A DNA stretch of 37,842 bases, taken from contig JAWQRO010000492.1 of the NCBI GenBank assembly GCA_033557835.1, positions 1-37,842 of the forward strand, written 5' to 3'. Source of the DNA: Helochares maculicollis (lineage: Eukaryota > Arthropoda > Insecta > Coleoptera > Hydrophilidae). The position numbers were made by a program, and so were the translations under genes. This document shows, one piece after another, positions 1-10,503 of this stretch (its first letter is position 1; every line of letters begins with the position of its first letter). The notes under the pieces are model-generated. The model saw only the letters and a list, made by a program, of their open reading frames with translations. It was not told where the DNA came from and made no database searches.

Positions 1-988
1 AAGGCAGGGATCATGCCTACTACACTACCCAGCTCGGTATATATATATATATATATATTACACACAAAAGTTTTGTACATTACATAAAGAAATATTAAAA
101 ATATTTCCTAATTATATATATGTACTGAAAAATAATTGAATATTCCTTATGAACATATTAATATACATTGAAGTATATGTAAATTGTGAACATTGAAACT
201 TTTGTTTTTATTTATGAAGCGCATGTAGTATTATTATTATTCATCGCAGGTATTTTTGTGCAGTGCAAATATTTATACGGGAATGTTGAGTGGTGACACT
301 CTGTTTTTTAATAAATGGGAGACATATTTATTTTATATAATATGTGTATAAGGAAATTTTAAGATTCAAAAGAAAAATTTATAGTAATTGAAACATTTAA
401 TAAAAAATTCACAAATTGATCAGTACAATTGTAAACTTAATAAAAATCTCTATAAAACCATAAGGAAAAATTTATACTTAAACATGTATATATTATATAC
501 TTTGATACTGATATATATTTTTAATAAAGAAAATTTGCACAAACAAAATGAAATATTTCAGATGTTGCCACTATTCATGTAAAACTTACATTTGCAGCAA
601 GTTCAAAATGTTTTTGGTCGAGAGCTACTTCTGAAATATTCTGGTGCATATCTTACATCCGTCCAAATTAATTCTTACTTTTGGAAGATCGGAAATACAA
701 GTCAACAAAACAATACTTTATAATATAAAATTTGACGAAACCACATAAATTTTTAATTAACACTAATATTAACTTGACATAATTGTTTGCGAGCACAGCT
801 CTTTGAATTGGAATATTTCATTAAGTAGCATTAAGTAAGAGTTAAGGGTGAGAAGTAGTGCTTTTGTATATTTTTAGGGGTTGAGGTACAATAATGCATA
901 CATGGCAAAGTATACATTTGATATTTGTTGTTAAATATATTTAGTTCAATTTTGTAACTCTTGCTTCTCAATCCCTTCTATTACAATA
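1..988. other. AT-rich intergenic stretch downstream of Spp
   Basis: No gene can be supported here. There is a (TA)n run at 38-58 and otherwise simple AT-rich sequence with short chance ORFs. The right part, up to 988, must include the 3' UTR of the minus-strand Spp gene, but no convincing AATAAA signal (TTTATT on this strand) was seen close to its stop. A short open segment at about 211-294 has a hydrophobic run and ends in the residues YGNVEW; it is discussed under findings. Confidence 0.6.
38..58. repeat. (TA)n microsatellite
   Basis: An uninterrupted run of alternating T and A about 21 bases long, seen directly. Confidence 0.9.
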
Positions 989-3253
989 TCACTTAATCTT
1001 TTTGGGTTCAGTCTGTTTAGTTTGCTTATCATCAGCTTTTTTCTCTTCCTCAGGACTATCCTCATACCTATGGGAGAAAATTAAGAAAGTATTTACAAAA
1101 TTCATAGTCAATTCAATATTATGATAGGATTAATGGTAAAATATCTTACTTGAAAAGAGCAGTTATATCTCCTTTGATTACAGCTAATAAAAGTGGTGTG
1201 CCTAAACACGCTGGTACTAAGTAAAGAAGAGCAGGTTGGGCATGTTTAAAAACATGCATTACAAATATAGTTGCCATGAGGCCTAAAAAGTAGGCCAAGC
1301 AAGTTGCATGAAAGTAGACATTTGATTTCCTATTTAAACTTTTATCAAAGCGCAATAATAATGCTATAAATATTCCTGGTATTACTATATCCCCCAAGCC
1401 CAACATGGCAAAATTGTTAGCCGCTAGTCCATGGGTCAATAAGTCTTGTGGAAAAACCACTGCAACACATTAAAGATAGAATAGGCATACATTAGCATCC
1501 AAAATTACTTACATTTAATTGGAGCTTCGAAACTTTTCGCTACAGTGACCATGACATCAGTGCCAAAAACCCAAAAGATGTCATAAATAAAAAGCCCTGA
1601 TAAGAGAATACAACCAGTTACAACATTATTTAAGTGCAGTAGTTCAACAGCATTGATAGCAAATGCTAAACCGAATAAGTTGTTTGCTACCCAATGCTTT
1701 TGCAGGAGATACCAAGCACCTACTACAGAACAACATACTAAAGCCACCACATCGTATGATGAAAATTTGTAATTGACAATATCTTGAGATTGTTCTCCTT
1801 CTCCCTGCTTGAAAATTATGTGGAATGGAATGTTAGGAACGGCGGCTGGCACCAATTTACTCACAATTGGACTGAAATCAAAATGGGGAGCTATGACTTG
1901 AATTTACTATTTACATTCAATTATTAATTAATAAGTTCGAAATGTCTTTGAAAATTACTATTTTATAAGTAATTAGATATGCAACAAGTACGAATAATAA
2001 ATTTTATCATAAACACCTTAACTTGATTATTTTTACTGACATCAACATAATTCCATTTCTTTGTCCTTATCACAACTCAATTCAATTGAATTATTGTTTT
2101 GTTTGAGTTCAGCAAGGATAATCTCAAGTGTAATGTTCGTCTCATATGATTTTTTTGCATTTGACTTCAAGTTATGTATTTGAACAAATTCATATAGGTT
2201 GCTGATTAATTTTTAGTTCTATATTGATTTTGTGAATGTTCACAGTAGGAACTAGCTTTTATTTTGAAAAACATGTTTACTACAATCTATTGTATAGTCA
2301 CTTGCAGCCGACAAGCTTTTACTGCCTATTAAATATGAGAATGTTATTGTTGCAAGAATAGTATTAATTACATTATAATTGTTTTTAGTGAACTTGTTAA
2401 ATATTCTAGTGTTAGTCCTAGTAAATGGAATATTTATGTACAGGATATAATAGTGTAAAATGTAAATGCCCAAAACTTAAGCCATTCACATGAGTAATAT
2501 GATGTTGCTTATTAATGTATTGGATGCTTATTTAGAATGGTTTGTATAAAAACCGATATTGCAAGTAGATGCGTACTAACTTAAAGATTCAATTTTGTTG
2601 GCATCAGTATTAATTTTATGTACTTTTTATACAGAGAATTTGCTACTAATCTAATTACATGCAGGTGACTATGACTGATTTATTAATCATCTTTATAATT
2701 ATCTGTATTGCTTAGAATAAGAACTATAAGAATAGTACATGTGCATATAAAAATATGTATTGATAGTAAAATCAATTTAAAATTTGTTCTGCAAGGAAAG
2801 TTACTTACCTTAAGAGATGAGTAAGAGATAAAACGCCGAGGAAGAAAAAATACCCTGTGAGCAATAGATTTATATACTCTTTCGAAAAGAGCTTGAAAAT
2901 AATGTACAAGGAAAATAGTGCAATTGATGCCATAATTGGGAACATTGCCGCATCTTTCTTAGTCATCTTTTCTGGTTTCTGCACAAATCAAGTAATAGTT
3001 TTATGTTAGTATTCATGTGAAGTTCTATTGATAAGCAAGCTTTTACCTTTTCCTTATGGTAGTTGACTGATCTGTATGATCCAAAGAATATGGGCAGCAT
3101 TGCCATGACCACCAGACTCCCGTAGGCGACAGCCATTCCTTCGGGGGTACTGGGGATCTTCGTACCGGCTGATGTTGCATTTGTTTGAGTAGCATTTTCA
3201 ACTGTGGCACTTTCAGCCTGAGCTAACAACAGCCTCACGAAAGCGTCTGCCAT
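989..3253 (-). CDS. Spp: Signal peptide peptidase (intramembrane aspartyl protease), 5 exons
   Basis: Intramembrane aspartyl protease of the ER (presenilin-like A22B family, human HM13) that cuts leftover signal peptides within the membrane. The exons on the minus strand are 3253-3047, 2978-2809, 1871-1513, 1459-1150 and 1067-989. All have GT-AG borders and matching phases, giving 374 aa (human 377). The N-terminus has two N-glycosylation sequons (N20 and N25, both NAT), followed by the conserved STPEG-AYGSL stretch. The two catalytic aspartates are in IYD (about D223) and LGLGD (about D269). The PAL motif is at about 321-323 in QPALLYLVP. The protein ends in KKIK, a dilysine ER-retrieval signal like that of the human protein. 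The start lies just before the conserved N-terminus. Nothing is broken. The largest intron (1872-2808) contains only chance ORFs. Confidence 0.96.
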
Positions 3254-3370
3254 GATGTTTTGAAGTGAGCCACGTGAAGTGCGTGGCGAGCTGTCAAAGT
3301 GTGCGCAGACGCAGTAAGGAATACCACATCAACGACCGCGTTATCCCCTATTTGGAAACGTGTTCGTATA
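3254..3370 (-). promoter_or_regulatory. Probable Spp promoter / 5' leader
   Basis: This is a locally GC- and CpG-richer patch just upstream of the Spp start codon, in an otherwise AT-rich gap. It contains a CACGTG E-box palindrome at 3272-3277, about 20 bases from the ATG and so perhaps in the leader. No TATA box was seen, as is usual for a housekeeping gene. The promoter role is inferred from position and composition only. Confidence 0.4.
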
Positions 3371-5675
3371 TGACGTATTTACTATTCAGTTAATACAACA
3401 AACCTTCCTTTTTATATTCCCATATTACGATAGGAAATAAAATGAAGGGAAGCTATTGGGATCATGAAAAAATTCGACATCGACATTTTGACGGATCTCT
3501 ACGTTTTGAGAGATCTCCGAGTCCATTTTGGGCACATTGTTTATGTGTAAAAACGATAGCGGTCAAATCGTATGAGGTGGAGCATTAAAATTTAGCATAA
3601 GGCTATAACCGGTAGTACCTACACGGTTTTGATTTTTTTCAAGTAAACTAGGCTTTTAAGTAGAGCCATCGGCTTGATATTTATTACACACATGAAAGGA
3701 ACTAAAAAACTCATGTATATATGAAGGCTCAAATTGAACGTACTACTAGAAATGGACTTTTTATTAAAACCTTTTGATATATAAAATTGCATTTTTTAGC
3801 AAGATTTTCGGTTGGGATGATGCAGAATTAAAAATTATCCTGAATAGCTTGCTTAAATATTTTTCTTCTATTCCATTCATTGTTTGATTTAAAGTTTTGC
3901 AGAGAAAGCCTCACTTCCGGCTTTCTAACTGGCGAAAAATCATTGGTAATCACAAATTTGTAGACCAGAAAAATATGTTATCTTGTTTTGCAAAAAAATT
4001 TCAAATTCAAAAAATAACACTTTTAATCTAGTCGAACAGTTGTATGTACTAATTTAGAATTATTTAAAGGAATGCACACCTTATTTTGCTGTCTACAAGC
4101 GTGTATATGAGATTATCTCATATTATGCATTTTCACATTCACCAATATTGTATGTCATGGGATATTAGAATAGGAGTTGAACAGAAACTCGCACCTACTC
4201 AAGTGCTTGTCTTTATTAATGCTCAAGCAAAATTTTACAAAATGACGGCATAAATGTGCGGTCAAACTTGATGAAACTACACAACATGAATTTGGACTAA
4301 GCTACATCACAATGAACATCAACTATGTTTAGGCCTTGATTTAAACAGTTGTTTTTCAAAAAACACCCCCAACCTCAAACAAAATATCAGACACATAAAC
4401 ATGCTGAGCACAACAACACATGTATAACAATAAATTAAATAAACACTAAACTAAAATGGTGTCATGTATGTACTTAAGCAACCATACATGTACAAATAAT
4501 TGATGATGCTGTGAAATGACATCATAAAATGATACAGAAACTGCTTAAACTATAACATTTGTGTGCTGTTGAATTGCGATTGCAAATTTTGTGCAACAGT
4601 GTGTATAATTTAATCTTTAATGCCTAGTTCTGTATCACATTTTCACAAGTGTTATAAGTAATTGTAAAATCATTTTGCGTGTTCACAATTATAAAAGTAA
4701 ATTGACTAAAACAGTTAATGTTTGACAACTATTTTTGCATCATTAAAAAAGCTAAATACAACTAAGTCATTCTTTATGTAATTATAAATGATTGTACTTG
4801 CAAAATGGCGCATAAAAAAACTCGTCGGTTTTTCTTAAGTTTTGTTTTTGTATTGTGTATAAGAAGAGAAAATGGAAGGCAATGTGCAGTCTTAACATTA
4901 ATTAACAATTATTTCATATCAATATTCATTTAGCTAATTACTCATATGTTTTATATTTAGGATGTAACTTCCATCTATGGCATATTGCATCTGTTCCACA
5001 ACGAAGAATTAATTAAAATTACGCTGTTATGTTCGTCTGCTTTGATAAATTATGCATAAGGGTTAGTGTGAACAGTAAACTTAATTCTCTAGCAGTCTTA
5101 ACATTGTTGATCCTTATACAAATGGCAAGTTTCCCACCATCTGTTAAATGACTAGATGTTTTGTTGTTACATTCTCTAATGGTACAGATTTTAATATGCC
5201 ATTAAGTACATTAATTTATATAGTTGCTTAAAATATTTTCATTTTGTTAATATTATAATTTTCACATTACATTTTTCATAACATTGGACATTAATTAGAA
5301 TGAATATTAATTATGATTACCATAAGATATACAGAGGACAAATACACTATATTACGAATACAGGTATTCCATTATTACTGGTAATATAAGAAAGTGACGA
5401 AGTTGAAATATAAAGTTGTACAACTATGTATATATGTTTATATAAATACTTATAATAACTTTCGTTTATATATTATTTTATATATCAATAAATATTTTAA
5501 AAATGTCAAATATAAAAACATGTATAAAAATCAACCCACAAATATAATTGCATTTTTTAGTAATGTAAATATCACTTTAAAAGTAAAATTGTTGCAAGTA
5601 TTAGATTGTCTATTAAAACAATATATTAAAGATTCCACCAACTTTGGAGAAATACATTTTCATAAATAAATTGGA
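3371..5675. other. Intergenic stretch, no gene seen
   Basis: AT-rich sequence with no ORF carrying a recognisable domain. A less AT-rich piece at about 3460-3620 has a near inverted repeat (GATCTCT at 3494-3500 and AGAGATC a little downstream) and looks like old interspersed-repeat sequence. The stretch 4060-5640 is low-complexity AT-rich DNA with stops in all frames. Longer reading frames near 5394-5669 are Ile/Lys/Asn/Tyr-rich chance ORFs. Confidence 0.55.
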
Positions 5676-6890
5676 TTAAGGGGGTATTCTAGTCTAGAAA
5701 TTTGCAAAAATCGATTTTATCTTTCGTATTTTCAAAGTTAAGACATTTAAGAATAAATCTCTACGAGGATTTTTGGAAATTCGAATTATAGTTAATTTTG
5801 TGATGGGCCAACTAAGCCAGTTCGGCTAGAACACATGAAAAGTAGCGATAGGTATTTTGTTTCTGTGAGTCCTCTGCAAGACTTTGTTTACGAGAATCCA
5901 CCATTGAGTGAAAACGTATTGGAATTGATAAATCCAATATACGAGAACTGGTCCTCAGAAAGCTTACTAACAAGATGTTTAAGTTCAGAAACACAAAATT
6001 ATAATGAATCGTTGAACTCGCTTATCTGGACTTTTGCACCTAAACCAATACATGCTGGAAGTCATACCATTAAAATAGCAAACCGCATTGCTGTCTGTAT
6101 TTTTAATTAAGGTTTGTTACCGGTTTTAAAAATTATGTCTACAATGTCGATTAAAACTGGACCTGAAAGCCATGAGTTCGCAAGCAAACGAGATCAACAG
6201 CGCATCAACTGTTTTGTGATACGAGCTTCCAAAGTTTCCAAAGAAGGCAGAACTGCTCGTATGACTGAAAGATCTGCTAGCAATGTAGTTTTTGACGTGG
6301 AGAAAGGAACATTGTATGAAGCAGGGATGGCCGATTAAAAAAATGTAAGTATAACATAGCACAAAACTACTGAGAATGCCCGATATGAAACTGCAAACTT
6401 TAAACGCGTTTTTCTTTAAACTTCTTTTTTCGATACGGTTGATATATCTCAACTTCTAACACACCAATTTACTTTAAATTTAGTACAGAAGGTCTTAATA
6501 CTATCAAAATTGTCTCCACATAGGGGTTTTTGGAATTTATTTTTTTTACTATATTAAAAAAATTCCCAAAATTTAAAAAAGGAGGCAAAATTATGACTTT
6601 CAAAAAGACGCTATTTTGTAATTTTTTTTTCAAATCAGCTACGTCCAGATAATTCCACATCCTTGTTTAATAAGAATTACCCTTCATTTTATGTTTCAGA
6701 TCACCAGGAGAATTGAAATCACGTCAACCAAGAGACACCTTTTTTTTGAGCCCCCACTTTGCCGGCCTCTACTAACTTAATTTAATTAAAAAATTAATAA
6801 AAAATGGATAGTAAAAATGTTTATTATTGTTTTTACTAAGCCCATAAAATTACCTAAAAATCAAGCCTCTAGACTAGAATATCCCCTTAA
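5676..6890 (+). mobile_element. DNA transposon with TTAA target duplication and 19-bp terminal inverted repeats
   Basis: Both ends are visible. TTAA at 5676-5679 is followed by a terminal repeat GGGGGTATTCTAGTCTAGA (5680-5698). The other end, 6868-6886, reads on the opposite strand GGGGATATTCTAGTCTAGA (18 of 19 identical) and is followed by TTAA at 6887-6890. The element is about 1.2 kb. Inside it is the C-terminal part of a transposase (5835-6338). Most of the coding capacity is missing, so this is an internally deleted, non-autonomous copy. A TTAA target is typical of Kolobok and piggyBac elements, not of plant-type Mutators, which duplicate 8-11 bp. Confidence 0.85.
5835..6338 (+). pseudogene. 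C-terminal remnant of a Mutator-like/Kolobok-like DDE transposase
   Basis: This reading frame of about 168 codons is broken by a single TAA at 6108-6110; before and after it the frame is the same. It recalls the invertebrate proteins annotated as Mutator-like transposase domain. Features of that family seen here are a leucine-rich segment leading to a C-x(5)-TQNYNESLN signature with a following IW and PK, then an AVCIFN stretch, the GP of KTGPES, a basic helix rich in R and K, and an ending close to LYEAGMAD. It lies inside the TTAA-flanked element. The N-terminal DNA-binding part and most of the catalytic domain are absent, so it cannot encode a working transposase. Assignment is by memory of the family pattern, not by a search. 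Confidence 0.7.
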
Positions 6891-8600
6891 ATTCAAACGC
6901 TAACCATAGGCATTGCATGAGTTATATTTTAACCGTTCTGTTAATTTGTTTCACATTAAAGTTTTACAGTTATGTAGAATGTGCAAATATGCAAGATGAC
7001 GATTCATGACCCATTCGCAGTGGAAATAAATCACAGAGGGTCATATAAGCGTACATTAGTACTTGTGAGACGGATCTATTTATTTACGATATATTTTATT
7101 TTTTGTATGTTGGTAAGATGCTGATTTGGATTTGCTCTTGTCGATAGTTATTTGCCCCTTTATTTTGTGTTTTGCTAAGAAATGCATAAACATGACTTAA
7201 TTCTGATTTTGTAACAGCCAGTAAAAAATTTCATTATACTCCCTTTCCCAAAATCAATCATTTATCATATTGCCTTTTAGTTTGGTATTGGGTGGGAAAC
7301 TTTGTTTCTGCCGTTTTACAATAGATGGTTTTAGCGGCAAGTGGTGGTTTAAATAGACAGATATAGACACTATTACACTAAGCCCAACATAACCCCATCG
7401 AAACAGTAATTTGCAGCTATTTTGTGAAGTTGTTCTCAATTCAAAATGTGAGTTTATGAGCCAAATTCTCATTTGTGGGAGTTTTCGTGTCTGCTTCAAT
7501 ATGAAGAAATCTTAGGCCGATGGCCCTCAAATGCTCTTAAATATTTATGGCAAGCTCACTATTAATGAAATGATGAGTTGAGAGGGCTGCAACGCTTTAG
7601 GAACAGTCAGTTTTTCACACCGAAGACTGGCACTGCGGTGGAAGAGTGAAGGTTTTTCTTAGAGCGTTACTTCATGAAGACCTGTGTCAAATGCAAAAAT
7701 TGGAAACATCATTTGGGCCAACAAGCCATTTTGAAATACCACAGTAGTGGAAGTGATGCACAAAAAAAGAAATTCATCTAATAATAGGCAATAGAATTCG
7801 CATATACTTGTCGAAATATATATTTTGTAGAAATGAATATTAATACCTAGCATTGCCCATGGTTAAGTCATACTTTCCATACATATATTGAATTTACTCA
7901 GTGAGCAATTATTTTATCTATCTCGTTACCATTGAAAGTAATTGTTTTAATGGCAATATGCTTTAATATAAAGCTTTGCTAAACTTAAATATTTATCATT
8001 TGTAGGTACATAACCATTACAATAACATTGTGTATATTTTATTAAGACAAACTAATCTTAACAACATTTATAAAAACTAATTTTAGTAAAAAATCTTTTA
8101 TTTGAACTAGACTTAAAGACGTATCTACCATACTACCTACTTACAAAATTTGCCTACTTTTGAATCCCATGAGTAATTTACTTGGTGCCTTTTATTTTGA
8201 AAAAAATCGACTTACTTCTAAGTATGTAGTATGTGATTTCCATTTCATTGATGTGTATTAAAATATTTTGTAAAATTGTTTAAAAATTTACTGCTAGTAA
8301 ATTCACAATGACAATACAATAGAGCTAATAGTTAGGATATATATATATAGGAAAGAGATAGTAAAGAGAGGGAATATTTAAATGTGAGTTAGCAGAATCA
8401 CAATAATTACATGAATTAGAACAGTGAACGGCACAATTGCTCGGATATGCTTCTTTCAAACACCAAACTGTTTTGATAAAAAGAATCCGAAATTTCTAAA
8501 AATGTTGTTAATATTGTATATTTTGTTGGCTCTATTAGACAAAAACCTTAAGAGCACAAGAACAAATTGACTTGGTTTGAGCCTATTGTTGGCTCTAAAG
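6891..8600. other. Intergenic stretch, no gene assigned
   Basis: The stretch 7240-7790 is less AT-rich than its surroundings and has open segments on both strands (for example 7254-7499 on the minus strand). No domain is recognisable, and the frames on both strands are interrupted. This looks like a decayed repeat. The rest is AT-rich with a short (AT)n run at about 8338-8348. The 3' UTR of Ntaq1 must lie at the right end, just below 8601. Confidence 0.5.
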
Positions 8601-10503
8601 CTATGTGGCTGGTTTGTAAAATCGTTGAACAAACTGTGTCAAACTGAATACCTGACCCGGACCTTTGCTTGTTTCCATTTGGATAAATTCTTCTAGATTA
8701 TGAGTATTTGTTGTTGTACTTATTGCGGGATAGTTTGGCGGCGGTTTAATCCAAGATCCGTCAGGTCGCTTCATGTGTCGTCTATCAGAGGCAAAATCCC
8801 TCACGAATTCTGTTGCTGGGATCACTCGAAAATATCTAAAACAATTTCACATGGTGGTTGGTGCAAATTTTCATTGTTAAGTAATTACCTAAAGTAATCT
8901 GGTTTCAATATATGATCAGTCCTAAACGTTTCTGTGACGTATTTGTGTACATAAGTTGGGAATGGTAGCTCGGAGTCTAAATCATATACTAAACACTTCT
9001 CAGGTTCCGGGTGATATAAAAATATAACATGATAATCCTATAAAAAAATTAAATAACAATTTGTATGCATAAGGAGATGAAGCTCTTACCCATATAACTA
9101 GCCTATCTTCATCTTTACCTGCCCTTTGTCTCCATAAAGGTACGGTACGGCTCGGATTTGAGACAAACACTACATAACATTTTTGAAGTTCTCCAGAGTG
9201 TCTATTTAGCACATCTTGGCATAATTTGTAAACGTTTTCTTCGCTACAATAAAGTTAGGTCATTAGTTTTAACCTTGATATATTTTAGCCAAGAGAATTT
9301 CAGGTAACAATTGTTATTGATTTACTATTCTTGGGAAATTTTACGTTGAAGAAACAAAAGGAAACAATTCCAACAGTTTTATTTGTTCTTGGTTGAAAGA
9401 GATATTTTTAAATAAGGTACCAGAAACCATAGATTTGGGGTTTAATTTGGAATTCTCACGTTAGATGTATATCGTCGTAAATATGTGGGCAAAAAGTAAG
9501 AAATTTAAATGTAAAAATATATTTTTTATTTTATTCGCAATCATGTGCTAATACCAATTAGGCTAAGCAATAGTTTTCAGAATTCCACCGAACCTTCAAA
9601 AAGTATATCAAAACTGTATAATTTAATGCTACCAAAGCAATAAAAATAGTTTGACCTTTGCAGATATTTTTACGTGTAAGAATTTAATATACGCATACAA
9701 TAATAAATCAATAGAAATGGGAGAATTAATTTTAATAAATGAACAAAACACATATTTTATTTCTTTGGTTAAGTCCGTGAACTACATACATTAAATAACA
9801 AAATCGGAATTGACATCAGTTGAATGATTTTTATTTAAAATTTTACTGCAAATTGCTATGCCTGTATAATAACTATATTCCGAGCTTTTTTATGGGGAAA
9901 ATTAAGCAACGGCGGTTGCTTCAAAGAAGCTTTGATTATGCATATACAATCAGATTAATATGAGAACGTGATATCTGACAGAATGAACAGAAGAAAAGGT
10001 CAACTAAACCATGCCCAGTTCTAATTTACAACTTTTTTGCTTTACCTGCCACAGCAGCGATTTTAAATGATTAATGATAATATTTTTTTACAAGATTTCC
10101 AATTCTTCGCTTTTTAATACTAATTTGAAGTTATCGAATAGATAATTGATACGTAAATTTAAATAAATGTTGTGTTTTCATTAGGCAATATAGCAAAAAA
10201 TATTGATATGTTGACCAATTTTGCCTCACATTAAATATAATTTTTGACTTGCATTATGTCAAATGTATATAAAAGTATACAAATACCTCAGTGATAATGA
10301 TAGTTTACATAATTGTATTAATTAAGATACCTATTCAGTTTTCAAATAACCTATGCAACAGTTAATTTAAAAATTAATGCACAGCAGCAGTTCTGCAATG
10401 TTTTAAAGCTTGGAAACTATATTTATGAATTGATGTAAAAACAGTCAATGTGTAATATTTATAAAACTTACCAATCATAAGCAAAAGTTGCAGTCATTTC
10501 CAT
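8601..10503 (-). CDS. Ntaq1: Protein N-terminal glutamine amidohydrolase, 4 exons
   Basis: Deamidates N-terminal glutamine of proteins to glutamate, feeding them into the Arg/N-degron pathway (human NTAQ1/WDYHV1, Drosophila tungus). The exons are 10503-10472, 9243-9090, 9037-8889 and 8835-8601, with phases fitting and a product of 189 aa (human 205). The Cys-His-Asp triad is complete: C11 in DCEEN, H65 in DYHV, and D81 in LVYDLD, with the same 16-residue His-Asp spacing as the human enzyme. Also seen are the family blocks VPLWRQ, FPTYVHKYV, SDRRHMKRPDGSW and KPPPNYP. The N-terminus is short, with only ten residues before the catalytic Cys. An in-frame ATG two codons downstream is an alternative start. 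The Cys codon is split (TG|C) by a 1.2-kb intron. Confidence 0.94.

Noticed and set aside
388..582. 64-codon plus-strand open frame
   Set aside because: Ile/Leu/Asn/Lys/Tyr-rich translation typical of AT-rich non-coding DNA, with no domain.
5394..5669. 91-codon plus-strand open frame just before the TTAA element
   Set aside because: Composition-driven chance ORF; it ends immediately before the transposon and has no recognisable features.
6126..6452. 108-codon minus-strand frame
   Set aside because: Antisense shadow of the transposase remnant.
7254..7499. 81-codon minus-strand frame in a less AT-rich patch
   Set aside because: Adjacent frames are interrupted on both strands and no family was recognised; probably a decayed repeat.
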